Assembly: GCA_016718605.1 (NCBI GenBank) | Contig: JADKCY010000001.1 | Coordinates: forward strand, 124,001-188,000 | Reading direction: 5' to 3' | DNA length: 64,000 bases | DNA from: Lysobacterales bacterium | Lineage (GTDB): Bacteria; Pseudomonadota; Gammaproteobacteria; Xanthomonadales; Xanthomonadaceae | Part shown: one piece after another, positions 52,344 through 61,559 of the stretch | Layout: each line of letters starts with the position of its first letter | Position numbering within the stretch: the stretch's first letter is position 1 | The notes under the pieces: generated by a model | Seen by the model: the letters and a program-made list of their open reading frames with translations, nothing else | The model's database searches: none | Told to the model about the DNA's origin: nothing | Program-made: the position numbers and the translations under genes

Positions 52344-52895
52344 TTACCGCGATGGGCGCACGTCCACTTGCACTTCAATCTCATCACCAGGGTGATAGTC
52401 AGTCTGTGTCCAGTAAGTCCGGCCGTTGTACTGGTAGGCGACATCGTAGCCAACCACACGCTGGTCAGGACGATGCTCAGTCAAGGTTCGGCAACGCGAC
52501 TCATAGCGCGTGTACTCACCTCGATAACGCGAGTCATAGCGTTGCGAATCACGCACTGCCGCATATCCCAATGCCGCACCTGCCACGGTGGCGGCGTCCC
52601 GCCCGCGCCCACGCCCAAATTGGTTTCCAATCACGCCACCGATGATTCCCGCCAAGACTGCGGGAGCACGATCATGGCGACCGCGGTCATACGACGCATA
52701 GGTTACCGGTTCGTCCCAGCATTCCTGTCGGGCTACCGGCTCATGCACGGTCTCAAAAATCGGTCGCACTTCGATGACGCGGGCCAATTCGACTTCTGGC
52801 GCGGCATAGTCGTAACGACCCGCCAGAACGGAGCCGGATCCCGCCAGCAAAGCAAAGGCAAGCAGCTTGCGAAAACGAGTACTCGAGTGGGTCAT
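52344..52895 (-). CDS. Secreted glycine-zipper protein (17-kDa antigen-like)
   Basis: 183-residue protein with signal peptide (FRKLLAFALLAGSGSVLAG) and a glycine-zipper 2TM segment (VLAGIIGGVIGNQFGRGRGRD). Tyr/Arg-rich stretches follow (YDSRYRGEYTRYESRCR), and the C-terminal YQYNGRTYWTQTDYHPGDEIEVQVDV is the typical outer-membrane-protein/surface antigen tail. Two cysteines (QECWDEP and ESRCRTL) could form a disulfide. The family is thought to be outer-membrane associated. ATG 52895 (MTHSSTRF) is preferred over an upstream in-frame start, 4 codons earlier. It ends before a strong bidirectional terminator. Confidence 0.85.
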   Translation of the reverse strand: MTHSSTRFRKLLAFALLAGSGSVLAGRYDYAAPEVELARVIEVRPIFETVHEPVARQECWDEPVTYASYDRGRHDRAPAVLAGIIGGVIGNQFGRGRGRDAATVAGAALGYAAVRDSQRYDSRYRGEYTRYESRCRTLTEHRPDQRVVGYDVAYQYNGRTYWTQTDYHPGDEIEVQVDVRPSR

Positions 52896-53253
52896 GACAT
52901 TCTCCATCTCACGGGTCAGTCACCGTGCGATGCCGACGCTAGGCCTTCAGCACTTAATCATTGGTGAACCCGCCAAGCCCTGTTAAGCCAGCAGAAAACA
53001 TCCAAAATCAACGCTTTACGGAACACTGAAACACCACGGGAACGTGTCTGAGAGCGAACCTCAGCGCCGTACGCAGGGTCTGACACTGGTCGTACCGACA
53101 CACCGCCAGAACCTGCACCGGGCCTTCACCGATTCATAAAAACACCGCCGGAACCGGACAAGAACAGCGATCGCCCGCTAAGAATCTCCTTCGGCTAGGC
53201 GAAGCGCCATCTCAGAACCCGAATGCGCCGCGGCTGCAGCGCAAGCATCAAGA
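52896..53253. other. Intergenic region without supported gene
   Basis: 358 bp between the glycine-zipper gene and glutaryl-CoA dehydrogenase, both on the minus strand. It contains short imperfect inverted repeats (CTGAG-N7-CTCAG near 53048) but no convincing ORF, RNA or promoter. Confidence 0.5.
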
Positions 53254-54417
53254 TCAGAACGCGCTGATGCCTGTCACTTCTCGTCCAATCACCAACTGGT
53301 GCACGGTCTCGGTACCTTCATAGGTAATGACCGATTCGAGATTCAGCGCATGCCGGATCGGACAGTATTCGGTGGTGATTCCGGCCCCGCCCAGAATGTC
53401 ACGAGCCTCGCGAGCGATGTCTAGGGCAATCCGGCAATTGTTCCACTTCGCCATTGAAACCTGCGCAGGTTGCATCTTTCCGGCATCTTTCAGGCGACCT
53501 AACTGCAGCACCAGAAGCTGCGCTTGGGTGATACGACGCGCCATTTCCGCGAGCTTGATCTGGACGGCCTGGGTTGCCGCAATCGGGCGATTGAAGAGAA
53601 TGCGCTCTTTGGCGTAATTGAGAGCCTCGGTATAGCAAGCAATCGCTGCACCGATCGGACCCCAAGTTATTCCATAGCGTGCCTGCGTGAGACAGCCCAA
53701 CGGACCTTTCAGTCCCTTCACATTGGGAAGACGCTGACTGTCAGGTACGCGGACATTGTCTAAGAAGAGCGCGCTTGTCACCGATGCGCGCAGACTCATT
53801 TTCTTGTGTACCACCTGCGCCGTGAAACCGGGCGTGTTGGTCGGGACAATGAAGCCCTGGATTCCGTCATCGGTCTGTGCCCAAACGATCGCGATGTGCG
53901 CAAGATTGCCGTTGGTAATCCACATTTTCGCGCCATTGATCACCCAATCGCCGCCATCCTTCTTGGCGTGGGTTTTCATGTTTGCCGGATCCGAGCCGCC
54001 ATGTGGTTCGGTCAAACCGAAGCAACCGATAATCTCGCCGCGCGCCATACCGGGGAGATACTGCTGGCGCTGCTCCTCAGTGCCATAGGCATAGATCGGA
54101 TACATGCAGAGTGAACTTTGAACCGACACGAAACTACGCAATCCGGAATCGCCACGTTCGAGCTCTTGGCAGATCAGTCCGTAGGAGACGCCATTCAAGC
54201 CAGCACAACCGTATTCCTCCGGCAGGGAGGATCCCAACAGCCCCATGTCTGCAATCTCTGGAACCAGCTCTGCCGGGAATCGAGCCTGCTCGAAGCAGTC
54301 ACCGATGATCGGAAGGACGCGCTCGTCGACGAAACGCGCGACGGTATCCTGCACGGCGCGCTCCTCGTCGGTCAGCAGCGAGCGAACATCAAACAGATCA
54401 GCGGGAGGCAAGGCCAT
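53254..54417 (-). CDS. gcdH: Glutaryl-CoA dehydrogenase
   Basis: 387-residue FAD acyl-CoA dehydrogenase that oxidises and decarboxylates glutaryl-CoA to crotonyl-CoA in lysine/tryptophan degradation. Features: MALPPADLFDVRSLLTDEER start, FGLTEPHGGSDPANMKTHA (FAD/acyl pocket), MWITNGNLAHIAIVWAQT, GPLGCLTQARYGITWGPIGA, ARDILGGAGIT, and the catalytic glutamate in ITYEGTETVHQLVIGREVTG. The motif set fits GcdH rather than the medium-chain enzymes. ATG 54417 is used; an ATG 3 codons upstream is less likely. It is divergent from the secreted amidohydrolase (149 nt). Confidence 0.94.
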   Translation of the reverse strand: MALPPADLFDVRSLLTDEERAVQDTVARFVDERVLPIIGDCFEQARFPAELVPEIADMGLLGSSLPEEYGCAGLNGVSYGLICQELERGDSGLRSFVSVQSSLCMYPIYAYGTEEQRQQYLPGMARGEIIGCFGLTEPHGGSDPANMKTHAKKDGGDWVINGAKMWITNGNLAHIAIVWAQTDDGIQGFIVPTNTPGFTAQVVHKKMSLRASVTSALFLDNVRVPDSQRLPNVKGLKGPLGCLTQARYGITWGPIGAAIACYTEALNYAKERILFNRPIAATQAVQIKLAEMARRITQAQLLVLQLGRLKDAGKMQPAQVSMAKWNNCRIALDIAREARDILGGAGITTEYCPIRHALNLESVITYEGTETVHQLVIGREVTGISAF

Positions 54418-54566
54418 GACAATCAACCAGTACGAAGGGGTCGCATAGTTTACTGAGCCTTTTCCCTGACCGCATCAAGGACGGATGACGGCTGCCCGGA
54501 ACCCTGGCTTTCGCAGATATGTGCGTGCTGCTCTACCATGACGGCTTTCAAGGCAGGAGATAGGTC

Positions 54567-55871
54567 ATGCGCATGCTCGCGGTCCAAACACTGATGGCGA
54601 TGGCGGCCGCGCTTTTACTGTCCAATCCGGCCAGGGCTGATTCGCAGACAATTCACTGCGGCGCATTGTTCGATGCCGAAAATGCACGTTTGCTCGGTCC
54701 ACATCGCCTTGTTGTGACCGAGGGAAAAATCAGCGAAGTTCATCCGATTGATGATCTTCACGCGCAGATGACCGAAAACGCCATAGATCTTCGCGATGCC
54801 ACTTGCTTGCCTGGCCTGACCGATATGCATGTCCATCTCGGCATGCAAACAAGTCCGGCGGCCTACTCCGAGGGATTTCGTCTCAATCCCGAGGACTACG
54901 CATTTCGGTCGGTTGGTTACGCAGAGCGGACCCTGCAGGCCGGATTCACCACGGTACGTGACCTCGGTGGTTTGCAGACCATCGCGCTGCGCAACGCAAT
55001 CGATCAGGGGCTGATTCCCGGCCCGAGAATCATCGCTGCAGGCAAATCCATTGCAACCACTGGCGGGCATGCGGATCCACGCAACGGAATCAGTCGCGAG
55101 CTGGCGGACTCCCTTGGTTACCCTGGACCTGAGGATGGCGTCATCGCTGGGCCCATCGAGGCACGTCGCGCGGTCAGGCAACGCTACAAAGAGGGTAGCG
55201 ATGTCATCAAGATCACCGCAACCGGCGGTGTACTGTCGTTTGCCAAGAGTGCGGACAACCCGCAGTTCATGGAGGACGAAATTCGGGCGATCGTGGAGAC
55301 TGCGCATGATTACGGATTCCGTGTCGCCGCGCACGCGCATGGATTGGAAGGCATGCAACGGGCGATCCGTGCCGGAGTGGACTCGATTGAACACGGCACC
55401 TATATGGATGCGGACACGTTTGCGCTGATGAAATCAAATAATACGTGGTACGTACCGACGGTTCTGGCTGGCGTTTTTGTCAGTGAGAAGTCACGCGAGA
55501 TCGGCTACTACCCGGAAATTGTTCGCCCCAAAGCCGCACGCATTGGTGCCTTGATTCAAGCCACGCTCGGCCGCGCGTATCTGGCTGGCGTTCGACTGGC
55601 CTTTGGCACGGATGCGGGCGTGTTTCCGCATGGCGAGAACGCTCGCGAATTCGAACTCATGGTTGAAGCCGGCGTGCCTAGTGCCGTGGCCCTGCAGTCC
55701 GCGACTTGGAATGCCTCCCTGCTGCTGGATCGCAACGCCGAAATCGGCAGTCTGAGCGTAGGAAAACGCGCAGATGTGGTCGGGGTCGCAGGCAATCCAG
55801 TGGACAACATTGCGCTGATGAAGACGCCGATTTTCGTGATGAAAGACGGCGTCGTCGTTCGTGATCATTGA
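54567..55871 (+). CDS. Secreted amidohydrolase (prolidase/imidazolonepropionase-like)
   Basis: 434-residue metal-dependent hydrolase of the amidohydrolase superfamily. A signal peptide (TLMAMAAALLLSNPARA) indicates export. Metal-site motifs are TDMHVHLG (HxH, about residue 90), VIKITATGG (possible carbamylated lysine, about 215), VAAHAHGLEG, IEHGTYMD and FGTDAGVFPHG (final Asp). This is the pattern of Xaa-Pro-dipeptidase/imidazolonepropionase-like proteins found in many Lysobacterales. The natural substrate is unknown. A GGAG ribosome site stands before ATG 54567. It is not in an obvious operon. Confidence 0.9.
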   Translation: MRMLAVQTLMAMAAALLLSNPARADSQTIHCGALFDAENARLLGPHRLVVTEGKISEVHPIDDLHAQMTENAIDLRDATCLPGLTDMHVHLGMQTSPAAYSEGFRLNPEDYAFRSVGYAERTLQAGFTTVRDLGGLQTIALRNAIDQGLIPGPRIIAAGKSIATTGGHADPRNGISRELADSLGYPGPEDGVIAGPIEARRAVRQRYKEGSDVIKITATGGVLSFAKSADNPQFMEDEIRAIVETAHDYGFRVAAHAHGLEGMQRAIRAGVDSIEHGTYMDADTFALMKSNNTWYVPTVLAGVFVSEKSREIGYYPEIVRPKAARIGALIQATLGRAYLAGVRLAFGTDAGVFPHGENAREFELMVEAGVPSAVALQSATWNASLLLDRNAEIGSLSVGKRADVVGVAGNPVDNIALMKTPIFVMKDGVVVRDH

Positions 55872-55926
55872 CTTTCGCTTGCATTTTTCTGCGCCGCCCA
55901 AACTGTAGCAAGCTGTTGAGTTAGTG

Positions 55927-55947
55927 AACTTGTCACAGAACACCTGT
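55927..55947 (+). promoter_or_regulatory. Shared 21-bp motif, copy 1 (TGTCACAGA-N2-ACCTGT)
   Basis: Sequence of the form AACTTGTCACAGA-N2-ACCTGT, between the amidohydrolase and CnoX genes. It matches the copy at 59080-59100 at 18 of 21 positions. The dyad ACAG-N5-CTGT suggests a protein-binding site, but function is unproven. Confidence 0.35.
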
Positions 55948-56127
55948 CGGGAGCCCGCCTGACTTTGGGTAGCAAAGGCAAACATTCGCCATGAAGTGAC
56001 CCGTTATTTTGCCAGCCTAGCCGATCCAAAGCCCGACATGCACCTGTGATTGCGGGCACTTTCTCATCGTAAGTCCAGTGAATCACTGCGTCACCGCCTC
56101 ATTCCCACCACCTTTGCCGTGAACACC

Positions 56128-56985
<858 letters not shown>

Positions 56986-57050
56986 TGCAGTGCTGCATTC
57001 GAACAGTCGGGCGTATGCCCTTGCTGGTCCGTCGGCGTAGTGGCAGTTCC

Positions 57051-57056
57051 TATAAT
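57051..57056 (+). promoter_or_regulatory. Candidate -10 element for tesB
   Basis: Perfect TATAAT, 28 nt before the GTG start of tesB. No clear -35 at 17 bp, so the promoter may depend on an activator or be weak. Confidence 0.4.
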
Positions 57057-57084
57057 TCTCGCATCACGAAACAAGAGACCCGCC

Positions 57085-57963
57085 GTGCATCCACTTGTTG
57101 CTGAATTGGTCGATCTGCTGAGTCTTGAGCGCATCGAAGACAATGTTTTCCGCGGGCAAAGCCGCGACATCGGGACTCGTCGGGTGTTTGGTGGTCAAGT
57201 CTTGGGTCAAGCCGCGTCTGCCGCCCAGCAGACGGTGACGGCGGATCGGACCTTACACTCATTGCACGCCTATTTTTTGCGTGCCGGCGACGTAGAGCAT
57301 CCGATTGTCTATCAGGTCGAAAGCTCGCGCGATGGCGGGAGCTTTTCAGTCAGACGCGTTACTGCCATCCAACACGGCCAGCCGATTTTTGTCGCTTCGG
57401 CGAGCTTTCAGCGTGAAGAGGACGGCTTGAGCCACCAAATGTCCGGACCGGATGTTCCACAGCCCGAAGATATCGCTCCGCCTGCACCACTTTCTGCCGA
57501 GGCATTGGCTGCCTTGCCCGCGAAGACCCAGCGTTGGCTCAACCGCAGTGGTCCCTTCGAATTTCGTCCGGTCTATCCGCGCGATGAACTCAATCCTGCT
57601 AAGCGCCCACCGCACAACCAGGTGTGGGTTCGTTTGGTTGACGGTGTGGGTGATGACCCCAATCTGCATCGCGCGTTGCTGACCTACGTTTCAGACTTCC
57701 ACCTGATCGGTACAACCATCTTTCCGCATGGTCTGTCCTACCTCTCACACGATTTGCAAATGGCAAGCTTGGATCACGCCATCTGGATACATCGCCCGTT
57801 CCGCGCTGACGACTGGCTGCTGTATGCGTGCGATAGCCCCAGCGCCAGCAATGGTCGGGGCTTGGCACGCGGTGGCTTCTACACGCGCAACGGGGCGTTG
57901 GTGGCATCCACCGCACAGGAGGGACTGATCCGCTTGATCAGCCCAACGCAGGTGGGTGCATGA
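57085..57963 (+). CDS. tesB: Acyl-CoA thioesterase II
   Basis: 292-residue double hot-dog thioesterase that frees fatty acids from acyl-CoA. Characteristic stretches: DNVFRGQSRDIGTRRVFGGQ at the N-terminus, HAYFLRAGDVEHPIVYQVE with the conserved histidine/aspartate region, the mid-domain HNQVWVRLVDGVGDDPNLHR, the second hot dog SLDHAIWIHRPFRADDWLLY, and GFYTRNGALVASTAQEGLIR at the end. GTG 57085 is chosen because the -10 at 57051 would lie inside the longer frame. It overlaps the next gene by 4 bases. With WS/DGAT and TesA it adds to acyl metabolism. Confidence 0.95.
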   Translation: MHPLVAELVDLLSLERIEDNVFRGQSRDIGTRRVFGGQVLGQAASAAQQTVTADRTLHSLHAYFLRAGDVEHPIVYQVESSRDGGSFSVRRVTAIQHGQPIFVASASFQREEDGLSHQMSGPDVPQPEDIAPPAPLSAEALAALPAKTQRWLNRSGPFEFRPVYPRDELNPAKRPPHNQVWVRLVDGVGDDPNLHRALLTYVSDFHLIGTTIFPHGLSYLSHDLQMASLDHAIWIHRPFRADDWLLYACDSPSASNGRGLARGGFYTRNGALVASTAQEGLIRLISPTQVGA

Positions 57964-58349
57964 GACAGATCTTCAGTTCACGGCGTTTGGAAAACGTCGA
58001 AGCGGTAGCCGATTTGCTACAGCAAGCTGGCATTGATACTTGGGTTAGCGAACGACGATCGTATAAGGGAAATCGGCGTGGCACATTCAGCTATCGCGAA
58101 GAAGAACAACAGACCGCGCCAGCCGTTTGGATCGTCAACGCGGCAGATATCACCCGCGCGCGCGCACTACTGACACAGAAGGGTCTCATTGAAGCAGGCC
58201 GAAGCGAACAACTGGTTCGACCCGACTACACGCGCGCCGGCATGCCTGTCGTGCCAAAACGACCGAATGTCGCGACGCGCCTGCGAATTGCGCTGGTGGC
58301 CATTGCGTTCGGTCTCGCCCTGTGGCACGTAACGCGCTTGGCAGGCTGA
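57960..58349 (+). CDS. DUF2007-like small protein with C-terminal membrane helix
   Basis: 129-residue protein. The N-terminal ~70 residues (LENVEAVADLLQQAGIDTWV...WIVNAADITRARALLTQKG) have the ferredoxin-like 'putative signal transducing' DUF2007 pattern. The end is one membrane helix (RIALVAIAFGLALWHVTRL). It overlaps tesB by 4 bases (ATGA), so it is translationally coupled to it. The middle is Arg/Glu-rich (SERRSYKGNRRGTFSYREEE). The function is unknown. Confidence 0.75.
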   Translation: MRQIFSSRRLENVEAVADLLQQAGIDTWVSERRSYKGNRRGTFSYREEEQQTAPAVWIVNAADITRARALLTQKGLIEAGRSEQLVRPDYTRAGMPVVPKRPNVATRLRIALVAIAFGLALWHVTRLAG

Positions 58350-58389
58350 CCCCGACAAGCGCACAGTTAGTCCGCGAAGCGGCAAACCG

Positions 58390-58863
58390 TCAAGCCACGA
58401 GTTTGTCCAGCAACTTGAGCAATGCCTGCCGTTCACGCTGACTGAGGGCACCGTACGATTGCTGATCACACTCTGCCGCTACCGCACATAGCGGCAGCAA
58501 GATCTTCAATCCTTTGGGGGTCGCAATTAAGCTATGCGCTCGACGATCGCCTGGCATAGGACGCCGCTTGACCTGTCCACGCTGCTCCAGTTCATCGACC
58601 AGCACCACGGCACCAGAACGCGCGATGCCTAGGGCGTTGGCCAACTCGACGAGTTTCAGCCCCGGGGTTTCGGCGATAACCAACAATGCCGTCAACCGGG
58701 TCGGTGTAGAATCGTGCGCAGCGAGGCGTTCGGCCAATAAATCCGTGGAAGCAAATGCGACCCGGCGCATCGACAGACCAAGCATTTCGACCAATCGCGG
58801 GATTCCGCTATTACCAATCGGCTCATTGGCGGACTGGACAGGAACCTGAATTCGTTTGCTCAT
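58390..58863 (-). CDS. MarR-family transcriptional regulator
   Basis: 157-residue winged-helix regulator. The core fits MarR: PTRLTALLVIAETPGLKLVE (helices 2-3), LANALGIARSGAVVLVDELE (recognition helix), QRGQVKRRPMPGDRRAHSLIATPKG (wing). C-terminal helices are for dimerisation. The ATG at 58863 (MSKRIQVPV) is used; an earlier in-frame ATG lacks support. It is separated from the sigma factor gene by a 653-bp region that may contain its operators. The target is unknown; it is transcribed convergently with the tesB-DUF2007 pair. Confidence 0.9.
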   Translation of the reverse strand: MSKRIQVPVQSANEPIGNSGIPRLVEMLGLSMRRVAFASTDLLAERLAAHDSTPTRLTALLVIAETPGLKLVELANALGIARSGAVVLVDELEQRGQVKRRPMPGDRRAHSLIATPKGLKILLPLCAVAAECDQQSYGALSQRERQALLKLLDKLVA

Positions 58864-59516
58864 GGCACATTCCGTTCGGTAGGTCGAGAAATAGGACACT
58901 GATGCAGCGTTTACAGGCTCAAAAATGCAACCCACTCATTTACCTAGATCGAGCCGCATGCATTCGTGCACGCTATCTAAGGTCCTGATGATGCAGGTTC
59001 CATTCCAGACTGAGCCTCTCGTTCCATCCACGCCTGAAACATTCGCCAAATCGCGGGAATTTTCACTTGCGAATTGTCAAACCTGTCACAGATTACCTGT
59101 GATGCTTCATACCAGACACAATTGTTTTGTGGTGTGAATAGCCGAAACCACTGGTATGGGCAACACCTGCCTATGCAACCATAACCACGTCGTCAGCGTG
59201 CGCTCTCAGGCGCGCATGAAACCGCGTCCGGGGCCGTGATCGAATCCATATCTGCCATGTCGAGGATGGATTGCCATCGCTTAAAGGTACGCCTGTTGGG
59301 ACAACCGAAGGCACTGTTGGCGGACGTTTGCGCAACCATATGGGGTCTGCGCCGTGACTTCGCGCAAACTAGGCTGCGAGCACTTTCGGCGATGTCACAT
59401 TTTCACCCCTGCACGTCTTCCATGGCGTTGGTTGAAGAATCTCGCTCGAACCAGCGAAGAACACCACCCGATTCACGAAGCCAGTCAGCGCATCACGCAC
59501 ATCCCATGAGGTTTGC
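58864..59516. other. Long intergenic region (marR / sigma factor), probably regulatory
   Basis: 653 bp between divergent genes. It contains an inverted repeat TCACAG-N5-CTGTGA (59086-59102), a shared 21-bp motif (59080-59100), a CACAA-N5-TTGTG repeat (about 59117-59131) and an AATCCAT/ATGGATT repeat near 59244-59273. One 70-codon open frame at 58925-59137 has no coding features. A TGTCACA-N14-CGTC sequence (59393-59417) resembles an ECF promoter but the spacer is short. No RNA gene is recognised. Confidence 0.5.
59080..59102 (+). promoter_or_regulatory. Shared 21-bp motif, copy 2, with dyad TCACAG-N5-CTGTGA
   Basis: Sequence of the form AACCTGTCACAGA-N2-ACCTGT followed by GA, containing a perfect 6-bp inverted repeat (59086-59102). 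It matches 55927-55947 at 18 of 21 positions. It may be an operator for the MarR regulator or a related transcription factor. Confidence 0.4.
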
Positions 59517-60731
59517 ATGCAATCCGAAGCTCTACTCCGTCTTATCGACGAGTACTTGCCCAAAGCCCAGTCCGGCGACCGCGCTGCCTTTGGTCGCATC
59601 GTCGCCGCCTGCCAGAATTCGATAACTGCCATCGCCTTGGCCATCGTTCGTGACGTTCAGGCCAGTGAAGACATTGCTCAGGATGCCTTTGTCAACGCAT
59701 GGAGGAATCTCGCCAGCTTGCGCAACAGCACCAGCTTCTTGCCCTGGCTTCGACAAATCACCCGCAACCTTTCGCGCGATCACTTGCGCAGACGTCGTAC
59801 CGAGCGGCGCTATGACGGTGATATGGATGGCATTCTCGCGGTGGTCGCAGATCCTGGGCCGGACCACCCTGAGCGAATCACCCGCCAACATGAAGAGGCG
59901 GTCGTTGCTGAGTTGATTGACGAATTGCCCGAGGAAACCCGCGAGATCCTGTTGATCTACTACCGCGAAGGACAATCGTCCAAACAAGTTGCGGCATTGC
60001 TCGGAATGCAGGACGCGGCCGTCCGAAAACGCCTGTCGCGCGCGCGCCAAAGTCTGCACAGAGAATTGCTCGAACGAATCGGCGACTTTGCGATGGCATC
60101 GGCGCCAACGGCGATGTTCACGGCGGTGGTTGTCGGCGGCTTGACGCTTAGCGGAACGGCCGGCGCGGCCACTCTGGTCGGAGGTGCAGTTGCAAGCAAA
60201 GCGGTAGGCAAAGGCTCGGCAGCACTCGCGATGACCGGAAAAAGTCTCGGCAAGTGGATGGGCAGCAGTCTGAGTATCGGAAAGGGGGCAAGCCGTGTGT
60301 TGATCGGTGCGGCGGGCGGCGCGATGTTTGCGCTCCTAGCTGGCGTCGCCAGTGTGATTTTTGGCGTTCGACGTTACTGGATCAGCGCCATTGACGAAAC
60401 AGAAAAACGCGCGCTGACGCGCTATGCAGCCGTTGGCATCGGCATCGTCATTGCATTCTCGATTGGCATGTTGCTCGCCGCTTTGCAACAGAACCCCTGG
60501 TTACCGACCGCCGCATTTGTCGTCATGATGGCCGCCATCGGTATCCTCAATCTCATCTGGCTGCCACAGATTCTGGCCCGCCGGCATGCGATGGAGCAGG
60601 CACGTGATCCGGTCCATGCACGCATCGAACGTCGCAAGGAGCGCATTTATGCAGTGCTTGGCTTGTTCGCTGGCATGGCGCTCGGCTTTAGCGCAATGTT
60701 GATCGAGTGGATAGCAGGTAGCGGCGGGTGA
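59517..60731 (+). CDS. ECF-type sigma factor fused to a polytopic membrane domain
   Basis: 404-residue protein. Residues about 10-95 are sigma region 2 (RAAFGRIVAACQNSITAIAL, ASEDIAQDAFVNAWRNLASL, FLPWLRQITRNLSRDHL), about 130-188 are region 4 (LPEETREILLIYYREGQSSK, ALLGMQDAAVRKRLSRARQS), so the ECF core is complete. The remaining ~215 residues carry hydrophobic stretches at about 200-228, 260-283, 303-323, 331-352 and 376-399, linked by basic loops (ILARRHAMEQARDPVHARIE). No anti-sigma gene is adjacent, and the attached domain may perform that role by tethering the factor to the membrane. The start at 59517 has a weak GAGG site. Confidence 0.9.
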   Translation: MQSEALLRLIDEYLPKAQSGDRAAFGRIVAACQNSITAIALAIVRDVQASEDIAQDAFVNAWRNLASLRNSTSFLPWLRQITRNLSRDHLRRRRTERRYDGDMDGILAVVADPGPDHPERITRQHEEAVVAELIDELPEETREILLIYYREGQSSKQVAALLGMQDAAVRKRLSRARQSLHRELLERIGDFAMASAPTAMFTAVVVGGLTLSGTAGAATLVGGAVASKAVGKGSAALAMTGKSLGKWMGSSLSIGKGASRVLIGAAGGAMFALLAGVASVIFGVRRYWISAIDETEKRALTRYAAVGIGIVIAFSIGMLLAALQQNPWLPTAAFVVMMAAIGILNLIWLPQILARRHAMEQARDPVHARIERRKERIYAVLGLFAGMALGFSAMLIEWIAGSGG

Positions 60732-60850
60732 TTGTCCACGATCACGCCGATCAGGGCTGAGCCGCTACGCGGAATACACCAAAGTTGGCGCAAACGAAAG
60801 TTTGCAGGTGTTCCCGCTGCCTCGCGCATGGGTGCTGATAGCATTCGAAT

Positions 60851-61558
60851 ATGAGCGCGCGCGAAACCATTCGTCTGTATCAAACAAGCGAACACGCCTG
60901 TGGCTACTGGCCACAACGCAGCGCTCGCGACCTCGTCTTGGATCCCAACGCCCCACAGTTGCCCGCCATCTACCCCGCAGCATTGAGCCAAGGGTTTCGT
61001 CGGTCCGGAGGACACGTCTACCGCCCAAACTGCAGCGCCTGCGTTGCGTGCTTGCCGGTCCGAATTGCCGTGGATCGTTTCACACCCAATCGAAGTCAGC
61101 GAAGGGCTCTTCGCAGGGTGGAACATTGGCGGACGAATGACCAGGCCGCCGAACCGGACCCTAGGCTGTTTGCGCTGTATCGGCGTTACCTGCTGGCGCG
61201 TCATCGTCATGGCGGAATGGACGATGCTGAGCCTCGCGACTTCGACAATTTCGTGCGGAGCGTTTGGAGCCCAACACGTTTCCTTTGTCTGCATGACGAC
61301 AAGGATCTGCGGGTAGTCGCGGTTACCGATATAACCACCGAAGGTTTGTCGGCGGTGTACACCTTTTTCGACCCTGACTTGGCTCACCTCAGTTTGGGAA
61401 CGGTGGCGATCCTGCGACAGATTGAGTGGGCCAAGCGGCTGCAATTGCCTTACCTGTACTTGGGCTTCTGGCTTGAAGGCCATCCCAAAATGCACTACAA
61501 ACGTCAATTCGATGCCATTGAGGCACGCATCGATGGGGTTTGGCAGGCCTTGCCATAG
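60851..61558 (+). CDS. bpt: Aspartate/glutamate leucyltransferase (arginyltransferase family)
   Basis: 235-residue enzyme that adds leucine (Bpt) or arginine to N-terminal Asp/Glu and marks proteins for ClpS-ClpAP decay. N-terminal segment HACGYWPQRSARDLVLDP and Cys-rich VYRPNCSACVACLPVRIAV (ATE N-domain), followed by the C-terminal acetyltransferase-like fold: RHRHGGMDDAEPRDFDNFV, LSAVYTFFDPDLAHLSLGT, YLYLGFWLEGHPKMHYKRQF. Length and motifs suit the bacterial Bpt subgroup. It starts at ATG 60851 and ends 1 nt before the convergent hybrid kinase gene. Confidence 0.95.
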   Translation: MSARETIRLYQTSEHACGYWPQRSARDLVLDPNAPQLPAIYPAALSQGFRRSGGHVYRPNCSACVACLPVRIAVDRFTPNRSQRRALRRVEHWRTNDQAAEPDPRLFALYRRYLLARHRHGGMDDAEPRDFDNFVRSVWSPTRFLCLHDDKDLRVVAVTDITTEGLSAVYTFFDPDLAHLSLGTVAILRQIEWAKRLQLPYLYLGFWLEGHPKMHYKRQFDAIEARIDGVWQALP

Positions 61559-61559
61559 C

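Noticed and set aside
4443..54541. The 12-mer TGCTCTACCATG occurs both before sua5 (4443) and before the amidohydrolase (54530)
   Set aside because: Too short, and the two sites are at different distances from the start codons; probably coincidence.
58925..59137. 70-codon open frame in the marR/sigma gap
   Set aside because: No ribosome site, no conserved features, Cys/His/Ser-rich composition as in random intergenic translation.
59393..59417. ECF41-like promoter TGTCACA-N14-CGTC before the sigma factor
   Set aside because: The spacer is about two bases too short for the published ECF pattern, and TGTCACA occurs by chance several times in 64 kb.
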